Source of the DNA: Telmatactis stephensoni
Lineage: Eukaryota > Cnidaria > Anthozoa > Actiniaria > Isophelliidae
Reading direction: 5' to 3'
DNA: 64,000 bases
Assembly: GCA_029948255.1 (NCBI GenBank)
Contig: JALIZF010001234.1
Location: 125,744-189,743 of the forward strand
Position numbers and translations under genes: made by a program. Shown here piece after piece: positions 1 to 11,745 of the stretch. Every line of letters starts with the position of its first letter. The stretch's first letter is position 1. The notes beneath the pieces were generated by a model. It saw nothing but the letters and a program-made list of their open reading frames with translations, was not told where the DNA came from and did no database searches.

Positions 1-143
1 TCCAGGCCGTAAAAAGTAGCAAAAAAAGTATCAGAATACTAAAAAAGTGGTGGCCTTCCGAAGAAAGGCAATGTTCTTTTATGAGCTTTTCATTGATCGA
101 AGCTAAATTCAGGCTGCAATACGATAAGTTGTCAATTGAGTTG

Positions 144-193
144 TTAGCCTGTGAACAGGCTCTGGGGGAGGGGAAGCCTGTTCACAGGCTAAT
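144..193. repeat. Short palindromic element
   Basis: Inverted copies of a TTAGCCTGTGAACAGGCT-type sequence face each other across a G-rich spacer of about 14 bases. The symmetry suggests a very small foldback MITE. No clear target-site duplication is visible. Confidence 0.45.
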
Positions 194-206
194 AAGTTGT
201 ATTAGG

Positions 207-1654
207 GGAGCCCACAACTACCAGTAGAAACAGTGTCTTTTAAAAGGATAAATAAAACCTTTTGAACTTGATCTTTTCTTGTATCACGTTTTATTTGTTT
301 TTCTTGGTCTGGTCTCTTCTTGTTTTTACGTTGTAGTTTATCAGATTTCACCATATTGGCTAGCGTTCAAAACCGTACCGGATTGGTTGAAATTCAAATT
401 TGAATTTACTATCACCTGCATGTTACGTTCAGCACAGGGAACCCGGCTTTATTCAGCTATATTTCGATACTTTATCGAAACGCGAATATTGGGATTCCTG
501 TGACATGAGATCGTTAACTGTACGATCGACATCCGGTGAGCATCCTATTACAGCAAATTACATGAGCGTGTAATATAAAGCCGTTTGACACTGCTGGTAC
601 GTAAACTGATAGGGGATTAAGTTTATTGACTTTCGTAACGCATTCTCTGAGTGCGTTACTGATTCGAATATAATCCCCTTATCAAGTTACTTTTTCAAAC
701 AACGCCCGATAATCAGATTACAACTCTATGTTACACGATCGGCTTCAAAACGATCTCATATGCCACAGGAATCCCAATATTAGCGTTTCGATAAAGTACA
801 GAATGAAGCTGAATAAAGCCGGGTTCCCTGTGCGTTCAGTAGTGTAGCTAATCCAGTAAGATGAAATCTGATAAACTATAACGTAACACAAGAGAGACCA
901 AACCGCTCCTAATATGCTAATCATTGGTATCTCACGTTAATTCCATCTGTAAAACTGCCTTTTACCATCTCCGAAACATTGCCAGAGTTAGAAAATTCCT
1001 GTCTCTTCAAACTACTGAAAGACTGGTTCATGCTTTTATCACTTCTAAGATCGATTTTTGGTCTTCCAAGTCAACAAATTTCAAAACTCCAGTCGGTTCA
1101 AAATGCTGCTGCACGTCTAATAACTCTATCACGCAAACACTGTCACATTACTCCTATCTTAATTCAATTACACTGGCTTCCTGTTGCTGATCGAATAAAA
1201 TTCAAGATTATTTTGATAACCTTTAAAGCCCTCTACGACCTGGCTCCTTCCTATATATCTGACCTGATTTCCCTCTACAAACCTACAAGAAATCTTCGCT
1301 CTTCTACTGATGTTCAACTTGTTCGTAAAAACTCTCGTGTTAAGTCATATGGTGGTCGTTTGTTCTGTGTGTGTGCCCCTGAACTATTGGAACTCTCTTC
1401 CGTGACAACTTCTCTGTCATTGTTCAAGTCTTCACTGAAAACTCATCTTTTCAAGTTAGCTTATAATTTGAAATGACTTTTTTTCTCCTCTTTCCCATGC
1501 GCCTAGAGCATATTTGTATAGGCGCAATATAAATGCATTATATATTATTATTATTAATCCAAACGTGACACAAGAAAGAGATCAAGTTCAAAAGGTCAGT
1601 TTTATTTATCCGTTTGGTTTAAAACACAGTTTCTACTCGGGTAGCCGTGGGCTT
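207..1654. mobile_element. Foldback (long terminal inverted repeat) element, interrupted by a LINE fragment
   Basis: The left end (207-300, beginning GGAGCCCAC) is the reverse complement of the right end (1559-1654), and the inner segments 419-531 and 738-840 also pair. No transposase is seen, so it is non-autonomous. A related right-hand half lies at 12074-12200. There the sequence runs straight across the point where about 650 bp of LINE DNA (904-1558) sits here, so the LINE insertion is later than the element. Confidence 0.6.
904..1558 (+). mobile_element. 3' fragment of a CR1/L2-like non-LTR retrotransposon
   Basis: Codons 979-1476 give the C-terminal part of a LINE reverse-transcriptase protein. 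It has the familiar block around 'LQSVQNAAARLI', then 'LHWLPVADRIKFKI' and a 'YGGR' box, ending with 'FKSSLKTHLFK' just before the stop. A short 3' UTR ends in a TATAGGCGCAATATAAATGC motif and (ATT)n, typical of the clade's 3' tails. The reverse-transcriptase core and endonuclease are missing, so this is a dead 5'-truncated copy. The empty site at 12097 fits a clean join with no obvious duplication. Confidence 0.75.
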
Positions 1655-3206
1655 CCTGTGTTGCTTTTTCTTGAATATTTGAGAAATTTTCCTCGTTTGG
1701 TTTTCGAGTTATCAAAGGTAAAAACTTTGTCACGCAACACTGTCACGCGTTTTCCTCAGGACGTAAAACGATGAATTTGTTTGAAGTAAACACACATTTG
1801 GCTTGCTCTATGAATAAAACCATTGTTTATTGGGTATCTGTATCAAAATATATGATTAAGTGATATTTTAAATGATTTTGCCAATCGTATTTATTGTCCG
1901 CCATGTTTGTGTACTAAAGTTGTACACCAATATGGCGGCCCCATACATTTCTTTGTAATAACTGAGTTTGTAAAACCGTTGATATCTTTGCATCACAACA
2001 TCTTTTGGACTCAAAATTTCCTGGAGTTATAAAGTTTTTCCTCCTCTTTAAGAGGATGTGCTCTGATTTTACTCCGAGACGTGAGATCCGCTGTTATTTT
2101 GATGACCTGTGGAGTGACTCCAACTACGAAGTGCCATACATTTCTTACTAAAAATTGGGCACTTCAAAGGTTAATATCTTCGCAACAAAAGCTCATTTTA
2201 ATTTGATAATTCGTAAAGTTACATAGTTTTACTTGCTCTTTAGAGTGATATTACTTTTATTTCACTCAGGGCTCTGGAAATTTTTCGATGACGTAGGTGA
2301 AAACCAAGAATAGAGAGTACTGCACTTCACTTTCTGCCGTTAGAAACGGCTAGTAGCTCCAATATATTCACATAAACATCTACTTGCGTACGTCAGTTTC
2401 GATTCCTTCGCTTTTGACGTTTTCAGTCTTGGGTTACTATTAACATAACTAGAACTGAAACCTGGTTTGAGTACGGAGGGTATTTTATCTATTATTAAAT
2501 AAAACCTAAGCAATGCAAAAAACAAGAATTTTCATATTTATACGCATTAATCCGTTATTATTCTATCCGTGTGTTACGGGACACAAATCAGCACAATTAT
2601 TTTGAGCTTATTTTGAATCTGTTTTTTATTACGGAATCGTTTTGATAATTATTAACGCTTGTGCGCGCATGTGCAAAGTACGAATTACAAGCCCGCGTTG
2701 GTCTCGAAGGGAAATCTGGACTGGCGAGTCATGTGATTGTCGTATGATCCACATACCAGCACGTACTGACCTTGACCAACCTTTCTCTTACATAACCTTG
2801 TTGGTTTGGCCTGCACGTGTTCCTGGCTCCTACGACTCGTGTCCCCTTGCTTTTACGACACCTTGCCCCCTGTAGTTTATTAAAGTTAATCGGTACTTTA
2901 ACAGCGCCCTAAAACCTTTTAAACCGATGTACCAGTTGACCTTTTTACGACCAAAGAGGGGGACATTGGGGGGTTCTGGATCCCGCAATACCGCAAAAAA
3001 AATTCGGAAATCCCGCAATACCGCATAGAAATATCGTAAATCCCGCGTACCGCAAAAAAATACAATAAAATAAATTAAAATTTAAACTTTTTTTCGGCGA
3101 ATTGTAAATATCGTATATGACAAGCCACGCAGTGCACGTTTTGGTTGTAGAAACAAAGAAATCGCCATTTTATCGACTTAGCTTTTTTTACTACGACTCA
3201 CTTTAA
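1655..3206. other. Non-coding stretch with a diverged dispersed repeat
   Basis: No convincing gene is present. 2310-2573 matches 12218-12455, next to the LicD gene's 3' end, so a segment was copied between the two places. Around 2985-3055 a short unit resembling AATCCCGCAATACCGCA repeats about three times. The remainder is AT-rich with only short reading frames. Confidence 0.5.
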
Positions 3207-4857
3207 GGTGGCCCGTACCTATTGATTTGTTTGTTGGGCATGAATTTCAATCGCGTCCTTTTACATCAAAACCTTGTCCGATTTCTGAGAAATTTGCAGC
3301 CATTTATCTACAAGCCTTGAAATTTGTACCGGTAATTATTTTTCTGCGAATTAGATCAAGTAATTTGAGATATCAGACGATTTTTAAAAATGGCTTTTTG
3401 AGAAAAATTGGTCATAAATCCAAAATTCCAAGGTGAATTTTTTTCCTATTTCGTCAATCAAGTATAAAGGCATAGAGGACTACATACAACATGTCTCGTG
3501 CCAATTGGTGCCTTAGAAGTTGCGATACAAAATTTGTGCTGCCTGTTACGACGCAAAATGATGTAGTCAAAACTACTGCCAAAATCTCAACAAAATTTCA
3601 AAAACAGCGAGAACTATATCCGCTGTAAGAAAGACAAATACCTATTGTAACTTGTAAACAAAATTTGGAGAGATGAGAAGCTAAACGCCAATGTTTATCC
3701 TCAAGCAAACTTGGGGAGTAATTTATGTGACCACGAGGTGAGCGTTGCGAATTTGTATTACTTTGACTTCTACAAATTCTGTCGAATTGTTTCGGGAAAT
3801 TTTCTCGGTATGGGATAGAACAAAATGTTAACATACCTGCTGCCAAGTGTCGTTGTGTTTGCTGCACTAGGTATAATTCAGTAAGCTTCAAAAGTAAGCA
3901 ACTGCATCGAGTCGACGTTTGAGCTGCCAAGGTAAACCCTCACGGTTTGTTAATTTATTCAAAACGACACCTTACTATCTGTTGCAAAATTCCGCACGGG
4001 ATCCAGACTTTTGGGAATAAAGACAGTAGTTCTCTGAATACAATTGCTTCTGAGTCTAAATCCCGTGTGGAATTTTGCAACAGATAGTAAGGTGTTGTTT
4101 TGAATAAATTAACAAACCATGAGGGCTTTACCTTGGCAGCTCAAACGTCGACTCGATGCAGTTGCTTACTTTTGAAGCTTACTGAATTATACCTAGTGCA
4201 GCAAACACAACGACACTTGGCAACAGGTATGTTAACATCTTGTTCTATCCTATACCAAGAAAATTTCACGAAACAATTCGACAGAATTTGTAGAAGTCGA
4301 AGTAATACAAATTCGCAACGCTCGCCTCGTGGTCACATAAATTACTCCCCATGTTTGCTTGAGGATAAACATTGGCGTTTAGCTTCTCATCTCTCCAAAT
4401 TTTGTTTACAAGTTACAATAGGTATTTGTCTTTCTTACAGCGGATATAGTTCTCGCTGTTTTTGAAATTTTGTTGAGATTTTGGCAGTAGTTTTGACTAC
4501 ATCATTTTGCGTCGTAACAGGCAGCACAAATTTTGTATCGCAACTTCTAAGGCACCAATTGGCACGAGACATGTTGTATGTAGTCCTCTATGCCTTTATA
4601 CTTGATTGACGAAATAGGAAAAAAATTCACCTTGGAATTTTGGATTTATGACCAATTTTTCTCAAAAAGCCATTTTTAAAAATCGTCTGATATCTCAAAT
4701 TACTTGATCTAATTCGCAGAAAAATAATTACCGGTACAAATTTCAAGGCTTGTAGACAAATGGCTGCAAATTTCTCAGAAATCGGACAAGGTTTTGATGT
4801 AAAAGGACGCGATTGAAATTCATGCCCAACAAACAAATCAATAGGTACGGGCCACCT
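3207..4857. mobile_element. 1.65-kb giant palindrome (foldback element)
   Basis: Bases 3207-3980 and 4070-4857 are near-perfect reverse complements, with arms of about 0.78 kb around an unpaired centre of about 90 bp. The ends are GGTGGCCCGTACC and its complement, flanked by TTAA on the left and TTAT on the right, which resembles a mutated TTAA target site. Both arms hold the same frame of about 110 codons (3598-3930 minus, 4100-4465 plus). It resembles no protein I know and is probably only open by chance. The right end abuts the first readable codons of the LINE at 4859. Confidence 0.7.
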
Positions 4858-6626
4858 TATTAAACGGAATAATTTTGACATCTTAACATTTTCTGAAACA
4901 TGGTTCAACTCGTCTGTTTCCAATGCAAGTGTCCATTTAGATGGCTATAATATCGTCAGGCTTGATAGACCAAGGAAAGCTGGTGGTGTTTGCGCCTACA
5001 TTAAAGCAAGTCTCAAAGTAAAGCCGCTTAAAGATTTAACTGGGATATCTCAATCAGGAATTCATCAACTATGGTTACAAGTTCAACATCGAAAGCTGAA
5101 GTCATTACTTGTTTGTGTTGTTTACAGGCCTCCTGACAGTTCTATCTCACTCCTTGAGAATGAACTTATGCAAAGTTACACGCAAGCGCTGTCCCTTAAC
5201 AAGGATATCCTCCTCGTGGGCGACTTGAACTGTGATTTACTGTCTGACAATCCGAGAAGTCAAGCTTTGCTTTCCTTTTGTACATCTGTGAATGCGACTC
5301 AGCTTATTAAACAACCCACTAGAGTCACGGAGTCATCCTCAACTCTGATAGATATCATTCTCGTGTCATCACCATGCCTTGTTAAGTCCAGCGGAGTTAT
5401 GGATCTGACCATTAGTGATCACTATTTAGTATACGCAGTCCTCAACCTCAAGGTTCCTAAACCTGCTAGCACATGTATAACCACTCGCAGTTTCAAGAAC
5501 TACTCTGCTGAGCAATTTTCAGATGTCATTTCTTGTGTTCCCTGGGACATTATCAATCTACAGTCCTCGGTGGATGGAAAGGTTGAAGCATTCAACGACC
5601 TTTTTTTGGCCTGCCTTAACAACCAAGCACCTGTAAAGACGGTAAGGATTAAACATAAATCTAATCCTTTCATGACCGATGATATCAAACAGCTGATATC
5701 CAAGAGAAATAGTCTTCACAAGAGTGCTAAGCGGAGTGGCTCACCAATCGAATGGAAGGCGTTTAAAACCTTAAGACGGGAAGTGAAAATTGCCATTAAA
5801 AAATCAGAGGTTGAATACTACAATAAGCAAGTGAAGGAAAATAAAGATAACCCTGCCTCTGTTTGGAAAACCATACGTCAAGCGCTACCCCACAAGTCAA
5901 GGCAAAGTGCACAGTATACCAGGGATACGGAAATACTTGCCGATGAGTTCAATCAGTTTTTTGTATCAGTTGGAGAGAAGGCGGCTTCAGCGGCTGCTGA
6001 TCTCGCTTTGACTTATGGCTTCAACACTATTACATCTGGGATCCAGCCCATCACCTTTGAAGGGTCTAATGAGGAGCTTTTTCGTTTCATGCCTGTCACC
6101 AACGAGGAGATCAAGAAAGTGATAATGAAAATGCCATCTAACAAAGCACCAGGATTTGATAAAGTACCGATATGGGTTATCAAAGATTGTCTCCCTCACA
6201 TTCTACCTATCATCACCCAACTCGTAAACACTTCTTTTAAGAGTTGTGTTTTCCCTAAAGAATGGAAAAGGACTGAGATTGTTCCACACCTCAAAGAGGG
6301 AGATCATGAACTACCAAACAACAACAGGCCTATTTCGCTTCTACCAGTACTCTCTAAAGTTTTAGAGCGGGTCGCTCTCAACCAATATACAGCCTACTTG
6401 GTCAATCAGGACAAACTGACACATCATCAAAGTGGTAACAGAAAGTACTTTTCTGAACCGAAACCTTGGGTCTCTTTGTGTCTGACTATATCTTTAGAGC
6501 GATTGATGATGGTAAAGTAACAGCCGCTATGGTTCTAGCTAATAGGCCTGAGTAAAGCTTTTGACAGCTTGTGCCACTCTACGCTACTGAAGAAACTTCA
6601 AGATCTTGGAACTTCCGTTAGTGCAC

Positions 6627-6725
6627 TAGTCTCCCTCGCAGCCGTGTTTAGCCTCGTCACGCAACGCTCCCTCGGAAGGAGGGAGCGTTGCGTGACGAGG
6701 CTAAACACGGCTGCGAGGGAGACTA
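6627..6725. mobile_element. Foldback MITE with 9-bp target-site duplication (copy 1)
   Basis: A 99-bp element made of two perfect 47-bp inverted arms, starting TAGTCTCCCTCGCAGCCG, around a 5-base loop. It is flanked by TTAGTGCAC and TTGGTGCAC, a 9-bp duplication with one mismatch. It lies inside the LINE reverse-transcriptase frame, and removing it and one duplication rejoins the frame around 'VSALSWFESYLS'. Nine-base duplications are typical of Mutator-like elements; that class assignment is inference. Confidence 0.8.
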
Positions 6726-7015
6726 TTGGTGCACTATCATGGTTTGAAAGTTACCTCTCTGATAGACAGCAAACTACACGTGTTGGACCGTCACTTTCAT
6801 CGCCACTAACAGTTACACATGGGGTACCACAGGGCTCAATTTTGGGCCCTGTGTTGTTTAATCTGTACATCAACGTACGATCTGCCACGTGCAATCAAGA
6901 ACTGTAGTGTTGAATCATACGTGGATGACACCAAAATATATCTTGCCATTTCTCCCAAGGATCCCGAGTGTGGTCTTTCAAAAGTCAAGGAGGATCTCTA
7001 CCGTATTGCAGCATG

Positions 7016-7701
7016 CTCAAGTGTATTAAGGCTTGACTATTATGCAAATTAGGAAGTAACCATTTTCGCTCATAAAACACGGAGGTTTAAAGATATCGCA
7101 AAGATTTCTTGGGAGATGATGTAGATCCACATTATGAAGACTTTCATAGTAATTTTTTTTCAATTCATTGGTCACGTGACCTTAAGGCTACAAAAACGTT
7201 TTTTTGAAAATGGGGTACACAGAACCTTAACCTATCTCACTGAAATTCACATTGTTATTAGGCATTTGGCTTAGGTATATGATGCCGTCTTTTAATCGTG
7301 TCCATCACTTTTGGGAAAAAAGATATTAGGAAAAAACATATTTTCATGTTAGGTCACGTGACCTCTTTTCTAAAATATCTCTTTCCACAGAGTATTTTTT
7401 CAATATTAAAAGACGTTGTCGGAAAGAGCATAAAAAAAGAAATAAAATAAGATATAAATTGTTTAAATCGAAGAAATCCTTGTGTACCCCATTTGTAATC
7501 AAAAATTCCAATAAAATAATTCTTTGTAATATGTCACGTGACACTCCCTCAAAGTTTAAAATCTCACATAAAGTTTCGACTCATGTATATTCGACAAAAT
7601 GTATGATTTTTTTTAAAGATTCTGATAAACAACAGACCACGATCATTTTAAAACCTATATTTTCGAAAATCGGGCCTAAGTCAAGCCTTAATATACTTGA
7701 G
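7016..7701. mobile_element. Non-autonomous DNA transposon inside the LINE
   Basis: The terminal inverted repeats of about 23 bp begin CTCAAGTRTATTAAGG and differ by one base. Removal joins the LINE codons on both sides ('RIAA' to 'WCCSHSLLINPEK'), leaving only a TG doubled at the junction. Three CACGTG-containing motifs lie inside (near 7172, 7354 and 7536). No transposase frame is seen. Confidence 0.7.
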
Positions 7702-8431
7702 TGGTGTTGCTCCCATTCTCTACTGATAAATCCAGAAAAAAACAAAGCTTATGATATTTGGAGTAAGACAGAATCTTTCCAAGCTTCCGCCCATAAAGAT
7801 CGATTTCCTTGGCCAAGAACTAACTCCTTCAAAATCCTGTAAGGACTTGGGTGTTATCCTCGACTCTAATTTATCTTTTGATGATCATATATGTCAACTG
7901 ACGTCCTCATTGTTATCGTCATTATCTCAGCTAAACAGAGTCAAGCATCTATTTTCTAAGGACGTACTGCTAGTAATCCTAAATTCCCTTATCTTCAGCA
8001 AGTTATTCTACTGTTCCACCGTTTGGTCAGGAACTACCAAGAAAAACATCAACAAGCTCCAGTTCATTCAAAATTTCGCAGCCCGGATACTGACTGGTAC
8101 CAGGAAATTTGACCACATAACCCCAGTGTTAGAAGAACTTGGATGGCCTCCTGTCCAAAAACAGTTGTTATTGAGAAATGTTGTTATGGTTTATAAATGC
8201 TTAAATGATTTGGCACCAAAATATTTAACAAGTAAACTGTCTTCTAGATCAAGACAGAACAGTAATTTGAATCTTCCCTTTTGTCGAACCACGACGGGTC
8301 AGAGATCATTCTTCTACCATGCGATAAACGCGTACAATGGACTAAGTAAAGAAACAAAGAACTCAAAAGGTTTAAAAGACTTCAAGAGAAGAGCAAAGAA
8401 AGAATTATATAGGACATAGACTTTGTTTGTT

Positions 8432-8700
8432 TATATTATATTTATATTTATATTTATATTTATATTTATATTTATATTTATATTTATATTTATATTTATA
8501 TTTATATTTATATTTATATTTATATTTATATTTATATTTATATTTATATTTATATTTATATTTATATTTATATTTATATTTATATTTATATTTATATTTA
8601 TATTTATATTTATATTTATATTTATATTTATATTTATATTTATATTTATATTTATATTTATATTTATATTTATATTTATATTTATATTTATATTTATATT
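8432..8700. repeat. (TTTATA)n hexanucleotide array
   Basis: About 45 essentially perfect copies of a 6-bp unit lie in the 3' UTR of the LINE. Long open frames across it are artefacts of the repeat. Confidence 0.95.
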
Positions 8701-8888
8701 AGTTGAATTCCTTTTTGACCCAAGATTGTAAATATTTAGATATTTTAGTAGATCTAGTCCTTGCGAGAGGGCTAGAAAGTGAACGCCTATTTCTTTTGTA
8801 TTAATTGTATAATTATATATTGTAAATTAGGAATGAAAAACCTTTCAGGATTTCCTAATAAAATTGTATTGTATTGTATTGTATCCTT

Positions 8889-9285
8889 CCTTCCTTCCTT
8901 CCTTTATTAGCTTCGTCATTGCCGTTAGGAAATATAAAGTTAATTGGCTCGTTATACCGTCTGTTTGTTGACTTTTTTGTTTGTTTGTTTGTTGTTCGTT
9001 TACGTATTTGTTTGTTTGTTGGCTCATTTTGCTTGTTTGTTTGTGTTTATTTGTTTGCTGGTTTGCTCGTTGGTTTTACAATCTCACTCTATCATATCTA
9101 CTCTAGGATTCAAGTTCCAAACAGAGTCACGGCGGTACAATCCGTATGCTAACTTCAGCAGAATTTACCTCACCAAATCAACAATACCAAGACCGATTAT
9201 CCAAATTGACCTCGCAACAACGAGTAGAATTTAACCCTCCTCCACCTAGACCTTACGTCGCTACACATTAAACAAATGAATCGTA
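8889..9285. repeat. Low-complexity (CCTT)n and TTTG-rich DNA
   Basis: A short CCTT run (8884-8905) is followed by TTTG/TTTGTT-rich sequence (8960-9065) and then unique DNA. No gene is seen. Confidence 0.6.
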
Positions 9286-9443
9286 CACTAGAACCTCACT
9301 AACTCGAACCCATGAAATCGAAAACCTCGCTTTCTCGAACACAAACTCATTTCCCTTGAGACATTTTGTCAGTCAACTACTATCGGTTCCCTCGAACAGA
9401 TGTATCTTTCTCTGGGAGTTCGAGTTAGCGCGGAGTTCCACTG
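9286..9443. mobile_element. Small MITE with pogo/Tigger-like ends
   Basis: Imperfect inverted ends of the CAGTGGAACCTC type (CACTAGAACCTCACTAACTC on the left, GAGTTCCACTG on the right) enclose 158 bp. TA precedes the left end. The ends resemble pogo/Tigger terminal repeats; this is a family-level guess. Confidence 0.45.
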
Positions 9444-9870
9444 TTTTCAATTCCCATACTGTAGAATCTATATATTTCCAATAATGAAAATGCCTATTTT
9501 TTGCAGCAGTTGTATGTACACCCATTTCAAAACCGTTGTCGGGTAAAAGGTCTAAAACTTGCGAGACTTGAATGTGACGAGGTTTTCATTTTGTTTTGGT
9601 TTTTCATTGTATAGAAAATTATATGTTTTGAACCACTTTAACTCGTGGTCCCGCCATCCGCGGTCTATTTCACAGAAATTCAAAATTTGCTCCATCCAAA
9701 GGGTCCGGCACACGAATTTGTCTGCAGTGTTGCGCGAAACACAGAATTACAGCGTGTGTCCAGCCCTGCAACAGTTGCGCGAATCGGAATAGAGAAGGAT
9801 CGAGTTGTTACAAATTTGCGCGATCAGACTTAAATATTCCTTACTGATTTCTAAAAGAAATGCTTGAATG

Positions 9871-9980
9871 TAGGCTCGATTTCCAGCCGCGAAGGGTTCC
9901 GGTTAAAAATCCTCACCCGATTACCCGATTACGGGTGAGGATTTTTAACCGGAACCCTTCGCGGCTGGAAATCGAGCCTA
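9871..9980. mobile_element. Foldback MITE, second family, 9-bp duplication
   Basis: Two perfect 48-bp arms, starting TAGGCTCGATTTCCAGCC, flank a 14-base centre. The flanks are GCTTGAATG and GCTTGAATA, a 9-bp duplication with one mismatch. The size, TAG start and duplication length match the 6627 and 13872 elements, but the arm sequence is different. Confidence 0.75.
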
Positions 9981-9989
9981 GCTTGAATA

Positions 9990-11265
9990 TAAAATTTGAA
10001 AAACACACATGGGATACAATTCCTCCTAAAAATGCAATAATTTTTTATTTTCTTATTTTTGCACACATTTTAACAATTTGTGTTTATTGTGTTATTATTA
10101 CCAATAAAAAAAATCCAACTTTAAATAAATGTTTTTGCTCTTCAGTCCTTTTGCGATTTAATATTTTCCGATTTCAAACTACGCCATCATTGGGAGCGTA
10201 TATACACTTACTTCAAAAAACGTTGTGGTTCACAGCAACAAGCCAAGATCGAAATGAATGCTGGTTTTGTTTGTAATGTATTCAAATCAGACTCGTTTCT
10301 ATTAATTAAACTAAATACAAAATGTGAGCATTTTCAAGTCCTTGTTAGTATACCGCACTCAATTCTTTTGATATCAAGTCAGATTTGAAACAGTTATCGA
10401 TTGAAGCCAGAGCCCTGTCGACTAATAGCAGCAGCACAAAACCAGCATTCATTTCAGGCTTGCCTTGACGCTTGTTTAAGCTTTGAACCATATAACGTTT
10501 TCGTGGTTACCGAGGCCTGGTTATCAAGCTCGAAACCACTATGTCATGAGTTTAACTTCGGGTTTCCCGAAATAACGAAGTGTCAGACGGAAAACACACG
10601 AACTTCACCCGAGGCTTACGCGACTTTTTTTGCTCGATCATCACTTTTAATATATGACCTATTTCCAGAAATATCTGCCTTTTATAACCAATAATTATTT
10701 CGTAAATATCTTCGTTTGAATAAAACGTCTTCCAACTTTTTCGATAAACATGGCGTCTACGAAGACATTCGAAATGAAACAGGAAACCCAAGACTCGCCT
10801 GTCATGCATGTGATCGTTATCGTCTGGATAGTCCGATAGTCGGTAAGTAGAGAACGAATTCTCTTTCTTTTTCTCATATAACCAGGCACAGCTTTAACCG
10901 AATGCGTTAGGAGTTTGTTTTTAAAGAATCGTTCAAGATTTAGGGTGGTTTGCGAAAGGTTTTGAGCGGAAAGTCGATTGCGCGAACCGCTAGACGGAAG
11001 CCTCAATTACGGTTTTAACCTGGCTTAGGGCTACCTCTCTCATAAATAGAGTCGTATATAATCTCCCCAAAGTTTTTCAGAGCATAAACTATTGCTTGAT
11101 TGCATGCCAATTACAAATGCTTTTCTAGAGCCTAAAACAAAATTCAAGTAGTATCACCAAATAGAGCATCCAAAACTCTCTATAGAGGCGACATTTCGAG
11201 TCAAAAGAAGTTTTTATAACAAAGATATTAGTGATGAAGTATGCTGACATTTTAGTAAGAAATGT
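9990..11265. other. Non-coding stretch
   Basis: No gene is supported. A short inverted match (ATGAATGCTGGTTTTG near 10255 and its complement near 10435) hints at a decayed foldback element. The rest is unique AT-rich sequence. Confidence 0.4.
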
Positions 11266-11269
11266 ATGG

Positions 11270-11745
11270 GGTCGCCATCTTGGTGGTATTGCCTATACCA
11301 CCATTTTGATATAAGGCAATGCAATTTACAACCAAAGCATGTGCATAAGGAACATTTTCAATTCAAGATACAGGGACTGGAAAAATTGTTCAAATGCATG
11401 CAATGCTTTGTACCACACAGAGTTGGAATAAATTTGTGTAACGGATCCGCTGCTCCATATCGTGCTCCTGATGAATAGTATAGAGCAGTACCAGCGACTA
11501 TTGACACTTTTACAAGCGGTTCCATCACAAGAAATGTCCACATTTTTTCTACATGAGCTCATAGTAGACTTCCCTATACATACATCTGTTACACAAATTT
11601 ATACCAACTCTGTGTGGTACAAAGAATTGCATGCATTTGAACAATTTTTCCAGTCCCTGTATGTTGAATTGAAAATGTTCCTTATGCACATGCTTTGGTT
11701 GTAAATTGCATTGCCTTATATCAAAACCACCAAGATGGCGGCCAA
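11270..11745. mobile_element. Foldback element with ~170-bp arms
   Basis: 11270-11440 and 11575-11745 are diverged reverse complements. Both carry the 'GGCAATGCAATTTACAACC' and 'GGACTGGAAAAATTG' blocks, and a GCCATCTTGGTGG-type sequence lies at each outer end. The roughly 130-base centre is unpaired. Confidence 0.6.

Larger units (their letters stand above)
4859..8419 (+). pseudogene. LINE endonuclease / reverse-transcriptase remnant
   Basis: Frame 4859-6520 encodes an EEP endonuclease: 'LTFSETWFN', 'VVYRPP' and 'LLVGDLNCDL' in order, then the late 'SDHY' catalytic motif. The reverse-transcriptase N-terminal part follows, with 'KAPGFDKVP' and 'NNNRPISLLPVLSKVLE'. Around 6450 the frame is lost. 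'LSKAFDSLCHSTLLKKL' continues from 6548, and the 'GVPQGSILGPVLFNLYIN' block is at 6820. The catalytic box reads YVDD (6918 onward). After the 7016-7701 insertion the protein resumes at 7704, shifts frame near 7760 and runs to a stop at 8419. At least two frameshifts and two insertions separate the pieces. Confidence 0.8.
4858..8888 (+). mobile_element. Near-complete but broken CR1/L2-like LINE
   Basis: The element carries an apurinic-like endonuclease, a reverse transcriptase and a 3' tail ending in tandem TATTG units (8865-8884). The N-terminal start of the endonuclease is missing where the palindrome abuts. Two DNA elements (6627-6725 and 7016-7701) are inserted in the reverse-transcriptase region, and a hexanucleotide array occupies the 3' UTR (8432-8700). 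With these breaks it cannot make its protein and must be immobile. Confidence 0.8.

Noticed and set aside
3598..4465. Twin frames of 110 and 121 codons as a real duplicated gene
   Set aside because: They are the two arms of one palindrome, so the similarity is automatic; no known domain and no promoter is seen.
8423..8731. 102-codon Ile/Phe repeat frame
   Set aside because: It is the TTTATA hexanucleotide array.
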